64,000 nucleotides of DNA from assembly GCA_022695795.1 (NCBI GenBank), contig MU404070.1:62001-126000 (forward strand), in the 5' to 3' direction. Shown piece by piece: positions 49,230 through 60,286 of the stretch. The stretch comes from Biscogniauxia marginata (taxonomy: Eukaryota; Ascomycota; Sordariomycetes; Xylariales; Xylariaceae). Below the pieces are notes generated by a model, which saw nothing but the letters and a program-made list of their open reading frames with translations, was not told where the DNA came from and made no database searches. Position 1 is the stretch's first letter. Each line of letters starts with the position of its first letter. The position numbers were made by a program, and so were the translations under genes.

Positions 49230-49355
49230 ATGTTGGATACCTTTAAATGAGTTTATTTATACTTATTTATTCTTTATTGGATGTTGCTAGATAAGTTTAT
49301 TTATACTTATTTATTCTTTATTGGATGTTGCTGAATAAGTTTATTCACACTTATT
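49230..49355. repeat. 44-bp tandem repeat in right LTR
   Basis: A 44-bp unit (beginning ATAAGTTTATTTATACTTAT and ending GGATGTTGCTGA) is present in two full copies plus a partial third, with small differences. The left LTR has the partial unit once. Confidence 0.85.
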
Positions 49356-49471
49356 TATATCACGTGATAATAGGTCCCTTTTTTTTCCAGGATTTATGTC
49401 CGGTGCGGAAGCAAGAAGAGTGGGAATAGTACCCTTGTTATTTGATTGCTTACCCTGGTTGGTTCGTAACA

Positions 49472-49476
49472 GTAAG
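49472..49476. repeat. Target-site duplication GTAAG (right copy)
   Basis: Directly follows the right LTR and matches 41419-41423. Confidence 0.9.
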
Positions 49477-50417
49477 TTTGTCAATCCTGCCTCGACCTTG
49501 GAGTTCAGGTTCGATCCAAAGGCTATAGTTAATGAGATCTTTTGCCGAAACTCTGCTTGTGTCAAAGGTCTAAAGTACATTGACGATAAACCATCTTGTT
49601 TGAATCCATGTAAACACCATGCCTGGACAACGTCTAGGGCGTTAGCTAAAGAGTAAGAGGGCCCCGAGGTCATACTGAGAGAACCTTGGGTCATAAAGAG
49701 AATGTTCCATATTTAGCCAGCACTGTGGGCAGAATTAGAGAGGACCATGACAATTACCCGGGCTTCGTGTAGCAAGCAAATATGCTGGTTTAAACATGGA
49801 CCTATTATTTCATAATCAACCTAGAAGTGCGACGATACGAGACACATATAAGAAGTATGATATATGGTGAAAGCCATAATGACAGGAGACTAAATAGAGA
49901 GACTTACGCCTTCAAGACATACGTTCCGTGGTAGACTGGTATTGTTTCTCGGGGAAAGACGTGTCGACTCTTTGAGACAGCTATTCAGATACTCAAAAGA
50001 TATAAGGGCGTCTGATACAATATTGTCGTAACTAGCAAACCTGTTCCTAATCTCACTAACCAAGGCCTGCAAGGACTGCGGCTGCTTGAGAAGATAAAGG
50101 ATGGTATTAAAGTACTAGGATGAGATAGGCTTGAAACCTGTGGACAAAAGCTGCGCAGCCACCATTTCTAGAGGCCTGAATTCTTTGACGTTAGTAGGAA
50201 CAATGCCATCTGTAGGTACTAGTTTCTCGAAGAAATATAAGTCTTGTATGTTGCACTTATATCTGATACGCCGCTGAAGATCACTCCTGTTAGTATGATT
50301 CATCTTTTTCGTGTACCACATAGCTGAGAAGGATATGAAGAGGTACTTCAGCTTCCCAGGGGTATCACCCTGACAGCCTACACTAACTGTCAACGAAGAT
50401 CTCGCCAAGTTCCACAT
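49477..50417 (-). pseudogene. Cytochrome P450 pseudogene split by the retroelement
   Basis: Minus-strand P450 relic. From right to left the readable blocks are NIQDLYFFEKLVPTDGIVPT, RPLEMVAAQLLSTGF, YLLKQPQSLQALVSEIRNRF, and YLNSCLKESTRLSP with the ExxR (ESTR). An intron-like GTAAGT after CLEGV follows, then LYDPRFSQYDLGALLLF and the heme loop FS-stop-RPRRCPG around 49620-49650, then the tail IEPELQGRGRIDKL. Stops interrupt it before YFNT (CAG to TAG), in the heme loop and in VL-stop-TFD (TGG to TAG). The reading frame then runs into the retroelement target site and resumes at 41418. It is not a copy of the intact P450 at 1952-3858. The 5' half of the gene is not recognisable beyond about 50417. 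Confidence 0.82.
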
Positions 50418-51766
50418 GACTCCTGCGAATAGGACTAACCGATGATGAGCATACTAGCTGCTGGAAACGGTAGCTATCTTGAGTCCCAGAGGCCGGCTAG
50501 CAGCTGGAAATATGTGATGTAAAACTAGCACGGGACTCCTTTACGCCTTGCTCAGATACATACACGCTCACACAAATATATATTATACATTTTCCACCAC
50601 CGCTGATATCTCATCCCTGGACATATCTATGAAATGGACCAGAGAGCGCGGGTCTAGTAAATTGTAGTATTACCATTACAGCTCTGAACATGGGCGATGA
50701 TAAATTTGTGACGAGGAGAGATGTTCCCATACTATTAATAGTATGCTAGCCAAAACTATCTCGATAACCGCAATACACGGGACCTCATTATAAGCATAAA
50801 TTCTTCCGGCGCAGGCAACGACCAATATGGCTGCTAATTAGACCTTAGGAGCTCAGCACCCTCATAAGTATACAACTGCTTATAACAATGCTCCTATTTA
50901 ACAGTCACAAATCTGACGATTACCAAAATTCCCGAATAAGACCTTCCTCCGGGATCCATATGGCCGTAGGCCCTTGAACACTCAAGACTCAACCCCAATG
51001 AAAACCAACTTCAAACTAGAGAGAAATGAGTCAAAGGAGAGAGAGAGAGAGGAAGAGATAAATTTTCGTATTCGTAGGCCTGACTTAACTCCAATTACGA
51101 ATAAATGCGCAAGTCATGATCAGAAACATCCTTCATCAAAGTAGTTGGTAACGCGTGCTTCCCCTAACCTCATTTACGAACAACAGCCAGTAAGTAAGTA
51201 AACACACCAGTCTCCTTAACTCCCCGTTCCCTTCACTCCCAGGGAACGCCAAGGAAACCAAGCTAGTCAGTTCCTTCCGAGTAAGTAATAACAATCACGA
51301 CCACTGACCAGGTATAACGCCCTACCGAGTAACCTGAGATCTTGTCTACTTCTAGACGGCCCCATACTATATCTTCATATCCTCTTCCATGTCGATGAAA
51401 AAGTTCGACAAATCATATGATTATTTAATATAATACTGGGTATTCATCTCTCGTTTTACGTATTTACCTGGGTAATAGGCATTGAGTTGAGCATCTCATC
51501 TCATCTCATTCCTTGTCTCATACAACAATTTCATATAGTTCGCGGTCAATGGTAAATCCAAGTATGGTCATATATCTGTTTATTGCTGCCTTGTCTATCG
51601 TGGACGACATGAATCCGTTCAATACACTTGTATTCCGTGGCAACACATATTCACGAAGAAGTATAAGTAAGTATAGAGAGGTGTTTATGTCCCAGGTCAT
51701 ATTGTACATATCTAGTAATCACCTATGTACATACATTTTATCCCCTCAACGCTATTCGTGACTCCT
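50418..51766. other. Intergenic, AT-leaning
   Basis: Lies between the P450 relic and the FAD oxidoreductase stop. No gene recognised; a GA-rich run is near 51037-51060. Confidence 0.5.
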
Positions 51767-53266
51767 TCATATATTAAACTGTCTAGGATCCAACTCTGTG
51801 ATATCGGCGCTCTCTGCTCTGCCGTCTAGGATGAGCTCGCTCATCAGCTTGCCAGTCGCCGGGCCGTTCTGTATACCCCAGCAGGTGTGCCCAGACGCCA
51901 CCCATAGCCCATCAATAGACGTGCGGCCGATTATCGGAGTACTCTCCTGTCCGGGGCGCATATGTCGCGGCATGTAGCACGCTTGCTTCGCCGCAATGGG
52001 CGCGGAGCCCAGAACCGGGCTCACGGTGCCAATGTATGCGATTAGATCGTCGCACTGAGACTCGTCACATGCGACGAGATCCGCCGTTTCGGGCAGTGGA
52101 ACGTTGAAGTCCGGTTCCCCGCATGCGTAGACTTCTCGGCCTGGCCGTGCGTAGACCTCTGGATCAACGTTCCCCTTATGTTTCCGCTTTTGGCCCTTCG
52201 CCGCTCTGTGGGCCGGGATCCAGTCGTTCGGCAACGAGATATTGGTGAATACGGCGTAAGGACTAACGTCGGCCTCGAACACGACGCTGTGTGCTCGGAG
52301 CCCCTCAACCTTGGAGCTTGGCAGTATTCGGCCCGTCCACGGCCCCGCCGCTACAACTACATCCGTTACACCTTGAATTGTCCGCATCTCGTTGCTGGTC
52401 TGATCTAGGTACTCGATACTCTTGACCGTTGTCTCGGCCGTATTCAATCCTATCTTGGCCACCTTCGCATTGATGCGTATCTCAGCACCGCCATTGCGCG
52501 CTAGATCCGCCATGGACGTCGTGAATTGGTATGGATGTACCTGTGCTGTCTCTGTATATCCTGGTAGGCCCATATCGTCATATTCACGCACCAAATCGGC
52601 GTTGATCCAGTCGAGATCTGCTGGGAGAACCGACTCATGTAGCAGAGCTTTTGCCGCTTGGTCTTGTTTAGGCAGCTTTTGCCATTCCTGACCTTCATTT
52701 TGCCCTTTCTCTTGCTCTTGCCCGTTCTGCTGCGGTGATTGTGTGGACTGCGGATCGTCATGTGGTAATGGAGAAGTGGGCGTGGCACCAATATGGTTAC
52801 GGCTTTGCCTCTTCCCTTGTTTTGCTTTATTGGGCGTAGAATCGTGGATGTTCTTCTTGAGGTCTTTGTTTTTCACGGTCGCAGCCAACTGTCCGCAGCC
52901 CAGTCGGCGGTATCCCCATCTATGGGCGCCACCATGTTCAGCTGCTAGCTCGGTATGTAGGCGGTATGACAGCGGTACGAGACATGTTGGATATGCCCAC
53001 AGGCCAATCAGCCCGCCTGCCTTTCCTGACGCAGCCGCAGCTATCGACGTTGCCTCTAGGAGCGTAATATGGTGGATCGAGGTGTTAAAGGATGGATGTC
53101 GGGTGAGGAAGTATGCCGTTGTCGCGCCTATCACGCCGCCCCCTAATATCAGGTGTCAGTAATCGATCGAGGACATAGATAGTATGACATGTGAGTGCAG
53201 CTCATACACGGTATAACACGCACCTATGATCACGATATGTCGTGGTCGGGGCATACGGCTGTCCAT
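51767..53266 (-). CDS. TDA3: FAD-dependent oxidoreductase, DAO family, TDA3-like
   Basis: Flavoprotein of 472 residues in two exons (53266-53224, 53142-51767). The 81-nt intron GTGCGT...TAG splits the Gly codons of the dinucleotide motif. The joined N terminus reads RHIVIIGGGVIGATTAYFL, a complete GxGxxG Rossmann signature at 15-20, which would be lost if the start were placed in exon 2. A polar Gln/Lys/Ser-rich insert lies at about 110-170. The C terminus has CYMPRHMRPGQESTPIIGRT and WVASGHTCWGIQNGPATGK, the block typical of yeast Tda3 and fungal relatives in the DAO superfamily. Yeast Tda3 is linked to endosome-related and cold/lipid phenotypes; the substrate is not established. It is divergent from the peroxidase gene on its right. 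Confidence 0.88.
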
Positions 53267-54366
53267 AATCTAGTTGACATGACCAACCGGTGTGGCCCGC
53301 CCTAGGAAGAGAAGGGGAATGAATTGCTGGGTTAAGCTTCGGATTACCGGGTTCACATGCTTGAACACATATTTGCAGAGGTTGATAACATTGACCACGG
53401 GCGTATTGATGGCGTGTTGCCTTAGACTAGGTAGAACGGAGCGCTCCGTCGAGGCGGAGTTCGAGTGTGAATTCGAGGTCGAGACGGAAATAATGAAGTC
53501 GATTCAAGAGTCAGGGTTCCTGACTAGAGCTAGGTTTGGTACGTACCATAAAGCTTAGCGCTCCGGGTGGTTTTGGATGGAGGGATGGAGGGGCATGGAG
53601 GGGTAGCGCTCTAACAGATTGTGATGTAATAATCAAGGGGGGTTCGATAGCGAGGGATCAGATCTTATCTTAGTTTAAGGCCAGGTCGGGTCTCGGAACA
53701 GTTGCAGACCAGAGTTAAGACAGGTAGGTAGCAAGTGGCCCAAGCTCCCACCGGTTCCGTACCTCATACCTCATTGTCCAATTACGGTAAGGGTAAGATG
53801 TAAAACGTCATGAAGTGGGGTCGTGCGTGCGGCCGCATCCAACTCGGACTACTGATAACATGAGAGCATCAATAGTTGACGTCCCTCGGATGGGGGACCC
53901 TGCCGAGGTGCACACAACTTCGAATACCTGCTAACCCAAACCTGATACAACCAACGTGTGGGCTGTTCGATCTGGTATTCGCCTCATCTCTTTCGTATTC
54001 GGACTAGAGACAGCAACTGTTTCGTCCGATTTGTAATCTTCAATGCGAACAGAGCTGAGAAGGATCTGGCGTCTTAGTCCATTCTCTACCTCTAACATTA
54101 GTACGCTCATCACATTTTCTTCTTTCATACATCCTCACTACCTACCTGATTCTCCCAAGAAGAATTAATTACATGTTCTGAACTTGCTGACGCAGCATTG
54201 TTGAAACAAAGACAAGACTCACGTCTTTCGATTTACACGCGCTACATACTCGATACCCGTAACAGCAGCCTTCGCAACTTCGACGACTGCTTTTACGCCA
54301 AAATTCATTGCCGCCCCATCCTTTCAAACGAGACGACGATTGTTATCCACAGATACCACCGACACG
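53267..54366. promoter_or_regulatory. Shared divergent promoter interval
   Basis: A 1.1-kb region between the TDA3-like (-) and thiol peroxidase (+) start codons, holding both promoters. No individual binding site can be named with confidence. Confidence 0.45.
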
Positions 54367-54674
54367 ATGGCTTCCGCAACGACTTTCTACGACTTCAAAC
54401 CCAAGGATAGTACGTACCAACCATAGTTCCCCACCTAGGTAGTAGAACAAGAAAAGAGGGAGAGACAAGGGAAGAAGAAGGCAATATAAGCTAACAACCG
54501 CCCCCACATCCAGAGAAGGGTAACGAGAAGTCCATGGAAGACTACAAGGGCAAGGTCGTGCTAGTCGTGAACACGGCATCCAAGTGCGGCTTCACGCCGC
54601 AGTACGCAGGGCTCGAGACGCTATACAAGAAGGTCAAGGAGACACACCCAGACGACTTCGTCATCCTGGGCTTC

Positions 54675-54707
<33 letters not shown>

Positions 54708-54980
54708 ACCGACGATGACATCCAGAACTTCTGCCAGGTCAACTACGGCGTCAGCTTTCCCATCATGGGCAAGACTGAGGTCAACGGCGACCACGCCGAC
54801 CCGCTGTTCGAGTGGATGAAGGCCGAGAAGCCCGGCCTCTTGGGCATGAAGCGCGTCAAGTGGAACTTCGAGAAGTTCCTCATCGGCCGCGACGGCAAGG
54901 TCAAGGCCCGCTGGGCCAGCACCACCAAGCCCGAGAGCCTCGAGAAGGACATCCTCGAGGAGATTGAGAGGAAGGAGTAA
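54367..54980 (+). CDS. Glutathione peroxidase-type thiol peroxidase
   Basis: Hydroperoxide-reducing enzyme of 169 residues in two exons (54367-54409, 54514-54980). The intron is GTACGT...CAG, phase 1. It is the non-seleno type: peroxidatic Cys39 in NTASKCGFT, Cys70 in GFPCNQFGGQEPG and the resolving Cys88 in NFCQVNYGVSFP, as in yeast Gpx3/Hyr1 (Cys36, Cys64, Cys82). Trp131-Asn132 in KWNFEKFL completes the catalytic tetrad with the Gln of the NQFGGQEPG block. No targeting sequence is evident, so it is likely cytosolic. In yeast this protein is also the peroxide sensor that oxidises the Yap1 factor. The start has a good ATGG context and gives normal length. Confidence 0.93.
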
Positions 54981-56666
54981 GTTTGAAGTCTGTCCTCGTT
55001 CAGCGGCTGGGCACTACATTGGCACTGCCTATAAATCATGTTATATTATCGTTTTCTCAATGTACTCGACGGACTGGGAGGGTAAAAGAGGGACGGGACG
55101 GGCCGAACCGGAGAAGATGTGTGCCTATGCATTGACGATTGCCCCATATAGTGTGGCCAAGATTTGAGAAAACAGGGGAGGAAAATAATTGAAGAAAGGA
55201 TAGCGCCGGTTTGCGCAAGGTGGCTTAAAAGGGAGGATCATTTTGTCTCGTCTCTAGCAGAACCAAATATTAGTCCGACGTATCTGCCTTCACATTATCA
55301 ACCCTGAGTTTTCTTATAGCCGTGATTATGTGATATCCAGACTTCTCTGACGAGAACCCCTTTACGTACGGGTCCACCTGTTTAATCTCTTAATAGAGCA
55401 GTCTCATTTTTAACTTCAGTAATATGATGTCTAGGAGTGATGTGTTCTTGAAGTATTTGGAGTACTTCCACAGAGTCATGTACGTGAATTTATATCATCA
55501 GGACGAAGAGATGACTCACCTTATACTATGATGAGCCTGAAATCACGTTCCTCCAAGAGGCTAAGTAGATACTTACCCCATCTACGAAGCTATAGCGAGG
55601 AAGTAAAGCAAATATACTGTCTCGACTGCTACAGGTATAAAACAAGAGCTTCGCTCTGTAGACCCAGTCAAGCTATCGTCAGGTGACCCCGGGCTTTAAC
55701 AAATAGAAAGTTATTATGTTTCGCACACACACACACACACCATACATCTAATGAAAAAGAAATTGGCAGTAATATAGCCCAAAACAAATTTTATACACCA
55801 AGGACTACTTATTTACTTACATAGTTGCTACCCAACACTCCATGCGTGTAGTCTAATTATGTGAATGAATCAGGATAAAACAAGGATGATAAAAACGTTA
55901 GTAAAACGATATATATAAAAAGAGACGAAAAAAGAATTCTGAAGATGGGAAGGGGGGTTAAATGAAGAAGACGCCCTCCCCCATCTAAACACGCTTTATA
56001 TTATATTCACGATGGAAGGAGACGTATTATCCCCCCTCCCCCTTTTCTGTTAACTTGGATGTAGAAATCCGAAGGAATGCAAAAACCCCTCCAGATCAGC
56101 GCGGTACCATCAGCCGGAGGAAACAGCTCTTCTCCTTTCCGGCGCGGGCGTGGCATTGTCGTAGGTAACGCGCCTAAAGCGGCATGGCCAGGCGGTTAGG
56201 GGCTTTGTCTCATCTCAGGGTCACTAGTGCCCTCAATAATCATCCGGGGATTTAATATGTATTTATTTATTTTAAAGAGTCAAACGTATTTGTTCTTTTG
56301 TGATTGAGAGAGTGGGTGTGATTATGATGTAGTAGTAGTAGTATTTGAGATACCCCAGCTAGGTCGAGAAACGGGCCGAAACGAAAGCTTGGGGATCTGT
56401 CAGGGCTGATAGGAAGTATGCTCTATGCAAAGAACACGAGAGCCGCATCATCATCATCATCATCATCCTTGCAAACCCGGCGCCTTTCAACCCCGCATTC
56501 TCTCAGGTATATTGGAAGGGAGATAGGCACAGGAAGTGGTCCAATGGCGAGGCGGTTAATATCAGGACGGATAAGGCGGCATATATCCCAGCCAGGCGTA
56601 ACGGGGCTGCATTAAGGGGGGGTGACCCCCATTAACCTGGAAAGCGCCGCCGTCGCCCTTTTCTGG
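54981..56666. other. Convergent intergenic with simple repeats
   Basis: Between the peroxidase and aldolase stops. It holds a CA run (about 55723-55741), TAG triplets near 56328-56342 and ATC triplets near 56447-56467. No gene recognised. Confidence 0.55.
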
Positions 56667-57653
56667 TTATAGGGATTTCTCGATGTCCATAACCCCCCGG
56701 ATGCCGTCGGCGATTCCCGCTACCTTGGCCTTGTCTAGGCGCTTGAGCGGCCGGCGGGGGTGCCCGCCGTAGCCGAAGTAGCTCTGGATGGCTTGCTTGG
56801 TGCCGGCGATCGCGGCCTTGGTCAGCAGCCAGTCGGCCCGGGACAGCACCTTCTGCAGGGCGATGGCCTCCTCCGTCTTGCCCTCGGCGTAGAGGTTCCA
56901 AACCTTGACGCAGACCTTGGGCATGACGTTTGCGCCGCCGGCGATGATGCCGCTCCCCCCTGAGACCAGGGTCTGGACCGTGAAGTCGCATATGCCGCCG
57001 AATGCCATATAGCCGCTCCCTTCCGAGAATGGGGTCTTCGCGTTAGTGGCGAAGGCAACACGAGTAAGCTTGCCTGTGCTGCCGCAGGTGAACTTGGTAC
57101 CGACGATGTTGGGGTGCTGGGCAAGCTTGATGATAAGATCCGAGTCCATATCGATGCCGGCTACGGCACCTGGATAATTGTATAGAACAATTGGCAACGG
57201 GCTCTCGTCTGCCACCGCAGTGTAGTACCCTTCTATGGCCTCTTCATCCATATGAGCGCGGAAATAACTTGGTGGCAGAAGCAGCACATAATCGCCACCA
57301 GCCGCCTCGGACAGCTTGCTGAGCTCTATGGTCCCCTTAACACTTCCTTCTGTGGCACCCACGATGATGGGAACTGTGTTGAAACCTGCGGCATCTAGAG
57401 CTTCTCTGGTAGCGCGGGTTACCGCTATTTTCTCCTCCCGTGTACAATGAATGGCTTCTCCATTCGATCCCATGGTGACCAACCCGGCTAGCCCATCTCG
57501 TGCGAGACGTTCGGCATGCTTTTTTATAGTTGGTATATCAAGCTCTTCAGTCTCCGGGTCGAAGAAAGTCATGGTGGGGGCGTAGATGCCACATGGGAGC
57601 GGTCGTCTTGATGTCGATTGGCCGTTGGCCGCAGCACCAATAGGGACAGTCAT
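56667..57653 (-). CDS. DapA-family aldolase/lyase (dihydrodipicolinate synthase-like)
   Basis: Single-exon class I aldolase of 328 residues with the (beta/alpha)8 fold of the DapA/N-acetylneuraminate lyase family. Visible features are GSNGEA at 62-67 (pyruvate-binding loop), Tyr158 in VLYNYPG (proton relay) and Lys187 in IVGTKFTCG (Schiff-base lysine). In fungi lysine is made through aminoadipate, so biosynthetic DHDPS activity is unlikely. Related fungal enzymes are 2-keto-3-deoxy sugar acid aldolases and 4-hydroxy-2-oxoglutarate aldolases. The exact substrate cannot be read from sequence. A Gfo/Idh/MocA oxidoreductase starts 2.6 kb away in divergent orientation, compatible with a sugar-acid pathway. 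Confidence 0.9.
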   Translation of the reverse strand: MTVPIGAAANGQSTSRRPLPCGIYAPTMTFFDPETEELDIPTIKKHAERLARDGLAGLVTMGSNGEAIHCTREEKIAVTRATREALDAAGFNTVPIIVGATEGSVKGTIELSKLSEAAGGDYVLLLPPSYFRAHMDEEAIEGYYTAVADESPLPIVLYNYPGAVAGIDMDSDLIIKLAQHPNIVGTKFTCGSTGKLTRVAFATNAKTPFSEGSGYMAFGGICDFTVQTLVSGGSGIIAGGANVMPKVCVKVWNLYAEGKTEEAIALQKVLSRADWLLTKAAIAGTKQAIQSYFGYGGHPRRPLKRLDKAKVAGIADGIRGVMDIEKSL

Positions 57654-60286
57654 CCTATTCCTGGGGATAAATGTGAAAGAACGGCAATGAAATGTAGATC
57701 GCGAATTTCAACTAATAGATCGAGTCAACTCAGGAGTACAGGTAGTTGTCTTGAAAGAGAGGAATCGGATAGAATATGTATCAAAAAGTTCTAAACGCAA
57801 AGCCGAGTGAGGCAACAGTCATCATACTTATAGCAACAGTAAAAACATATTCATAAAAAATAATCAGTAGATAGACTCTACTCGGCAATGAAAGCTCCCT
57901 TCACATAACCTAATACTTTCGATCCTTCACGTTGCATACAACAGGTTACAAGGAGTGGGCCATCAGCACATGAGGATAAGCCTTACCCGTTATAGTTTCC
58001 TTGTTCGCAACACATTGGTCCGAGAAAAGCGACCACATGTACCGGCATGTTGTTTAGACCGAATGCTGCACTAGAAAAGAATAGGCTAACGACCAAAACG
58101 AACTAGTATCAAAGAGAATGGCCATTTATCTTGTAAGATCGGAAAGTCGTGGTAGAGTGAAAACATGATGGCAGAGTACAGGGGTACCTGAATAGGCCAC
58201 ATTGAGACGAATGAAGCATTTGCGCCTTAGGTTTATACCGAAGTAATATAGCGTAAATAGAAAGGAGAGGTCAGACAGGCCATCTCAAGCATGGAGATCT
58301 TCGAGACCGGTGAGAGCTGTTGCAACATCCAACGGGCCTTACCTGCATGGACAGAGAGCTGCAACATGATACTCGAGCTAAAGAGGTCTATCGGTCCATC
58401 CAGGAATCGTGCCGTGCTCCCAATTTGTACTCCACCCGGCAGCTGCGTGTATCGAAAGAAGGATGGCACCTATTTTCAAACAATAGACTAGGTTGTGTGG
58501 GAACGGGTTATATTGTTGTGAATATAATTGGCCCCGGCAATGTACCACTCACGAGACTTCTCAGAGTCCGGGCTGATGATATATCGCGGACACTCTGCCA
58601 CCACCGAGTCCATCGGGACTAAGCGGATATAGAGATGACGACACACACGATCGTCACCGGCCCTCCAAGTTGGAGGAAAGGTGGGTAAGGCAGGTCGAAT
58701 TTGCTCCCGTGAGCAACATACGTGGTGAGAGATGCATATTATCAGGTCATCTTACGACCAGTCTCCCGGGGGTACGTCTGGAGACCAGAGTCGTCTGGGG
58801 ATACTGTCTAGGGCTAGGTAGGAGGAAGAACATAAGACCGGCCTATCACGACCATGTTAGAGTCCGTTGGGCCTTCGGGAGATATTGAAAATTTCAGTGG
58901 TCGCCTCATTGTGGGGGGGAGGCTAAGATGGTCTAGATAGTAGTCCATGTGGAGGACGATCAAGTTGATCGGGTCTATATCGAACTAGGCGAAGAAGCGA
59001 TTTGGACTATCACTGGTTGGTGGGAGGTCGTCCCGATTGTCGGGTACTAGGCAAAACCACTCTCAACGGTTCTGGAGAGACTGGACTCGGGGAGGTAGGG
59101 GAGGGGCCGTTGAGACAGCGGTTTTGGAGAGGCCGAATTCGGCAAGGTCGGCCGGAGAATTCGATACTACAAGATTTTCCTCCAGTCAGAGAGTAGAATT
59201 GGATATTCAATAAGGTGACTAGGAGATTTTGTGTCATGTACCTACTGAACAGATGCATGTCCCTCGTGGAGTTGGTGGATTCTCGCATGGTGTGAAGCTG
59301 TGCAGATATCCGTTCCTTGTAAGCCAGATGGATGTGCGGTGGGGGGGGAGGAGGGAGGTGGGGTGTACTTATAAGACAGATTTAGCCGGATAACATCTCT
59401 CTATATATAATGTCACACAGAAGGTCAACTATGGTTAGGGTCTTCGGCCAGTTACTTGTCTGTCTAGTGAAGTATACGTATGAACAATTATACACGAATG
59501 GGTAGTTTAGGTAACTAAGTTGGCCGAGGAGGTACCTACTTGATGAAGTCTGGGTACGGTAGAACATTATTCCCTTTTAATGCTGAGATTAGGTAGGTAC
59601 CGGGGTACTATAACAAATTCACGTGGCCTCCAGTTGCTTTAGGTGGGGGCGGGGCACATTTAATGTGCTTAGGAGCGGGATTGTCTCGGCGAGCATCACC
59701 TGAGCTTAGGTAAAGCCTCGTTCTCTCTCCGCATTAGCTTTACCCCTCCGTCTTTTCCACTCCTCGGCTGTCCACATTACACAAAACTTACCTTCAAGCT
59801 GGTCGTGACGAGGTAAGAGGATCAAAGCTAATCCAAGTTGAACTTGATTAGGTATAGTTTAGTGTCTGAATAATTCCGATTTCGTAGGTCATGTAGTTAG
59901 GTACAATGCCTCTAATCTACATCAAGTGACACTACTGTATAATTCCCGTCTGTTCACTATATGGTAGTAGAGATCTATCGTCTGTCTCATACTGCTATAA
60001 CCAGCCCTAACTAACACCAATCATTCCCTGTTGCGATCGGAAGTTTTCCAATTTTCAAACTGCCCCAAGTTTTTCCGTCTAATGATGTGCTCGTCGGGGT
60101 AGCTCTAGTAAACTCCTGGTTTCATATACATAGTCGAATTACTCGCGCGAAGAGCTAGATATTCCACGAGAAACACCTTTTCACTTGCATACTTCTCAGC
60201 CTCATATCTCATATGAAGTCGTCTGCACTACTTTAATAATACAAACTACTCTTGCTGTTGATTTCCGTTGTCCGTAGCACACCAGG
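57654..60286. other. Divergent intergenic with a possible minus-strand coding relic
   Basis: A gap of 2.6 kb between the aldolase and the oxidoreductase. On the minus strand around 58236-58660 a frame reads MDSVVAECPRYIISPDSEK, then REWYIAGANYIHNNI, then after stops FRYTQLPGGVQIGSTARFL and DGPIDLFSSSIMLQLS. It looks like protein but has no family I recognise. The remainder is noncoding. Confidence 0.35.

Larger units (their letters stand above)
41424..49471 (-). mobile_element. Ty3/Gypsy LTR retrotransposon, full-length, RIP-degraded
   Basis: An 8,048-bp element (including a nested 453-bp solo LTR) bounded by TG...CA LTRs and the GTAAG duplication. The interior (41854-48495) is extremely AT-rich with stops in every frame, so nothing is expressed. 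Minus-strand relics appear in Gypsy order from right to left. These are a Gag zinc knuckle (47352-47393), reverse transcriptase with FVFIYLNDILIY (44806-44817 for Y-L-N-D, the first catalytic Asp changed to Asn by G-to-A), and integrase-like stretches around 43350-43760 (FNFLEMRQTI, then FIIKLFKLKNPI). A purine tract on the minus strand abuts the left LTR, as a polypurine tract should. Orientation is therefore minus. The order Gag-RT-integrase supports Gypsy, not Copia. Confidence 0.92.
48496..49471 (-). repeat. Right LTR (5' LTR in element orientation), split by nested solo LTR
   Basis: Two pieces, 48496-48545 and 49004-49471, join (minus one TGAAT copy) into a 518-bp LTR ending GGTTCGTAACA. 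It exceeds the left LTR by 88 bp, exactly two extra 44-bp tandem units. The inner end is heavily AT-shifted and the outer end is almost unmutated. Confidence 0.88.

Noticed and set aside
56190..56260. tRNA-like D-arm (ATGGCCAGGCGGTTAGGGGC), and a similar stretch near 56545
   Set aside because: Resembles a Ser/Leu tRNA box A, but no T-arm box B and no acceptor stem pair at the right distance.
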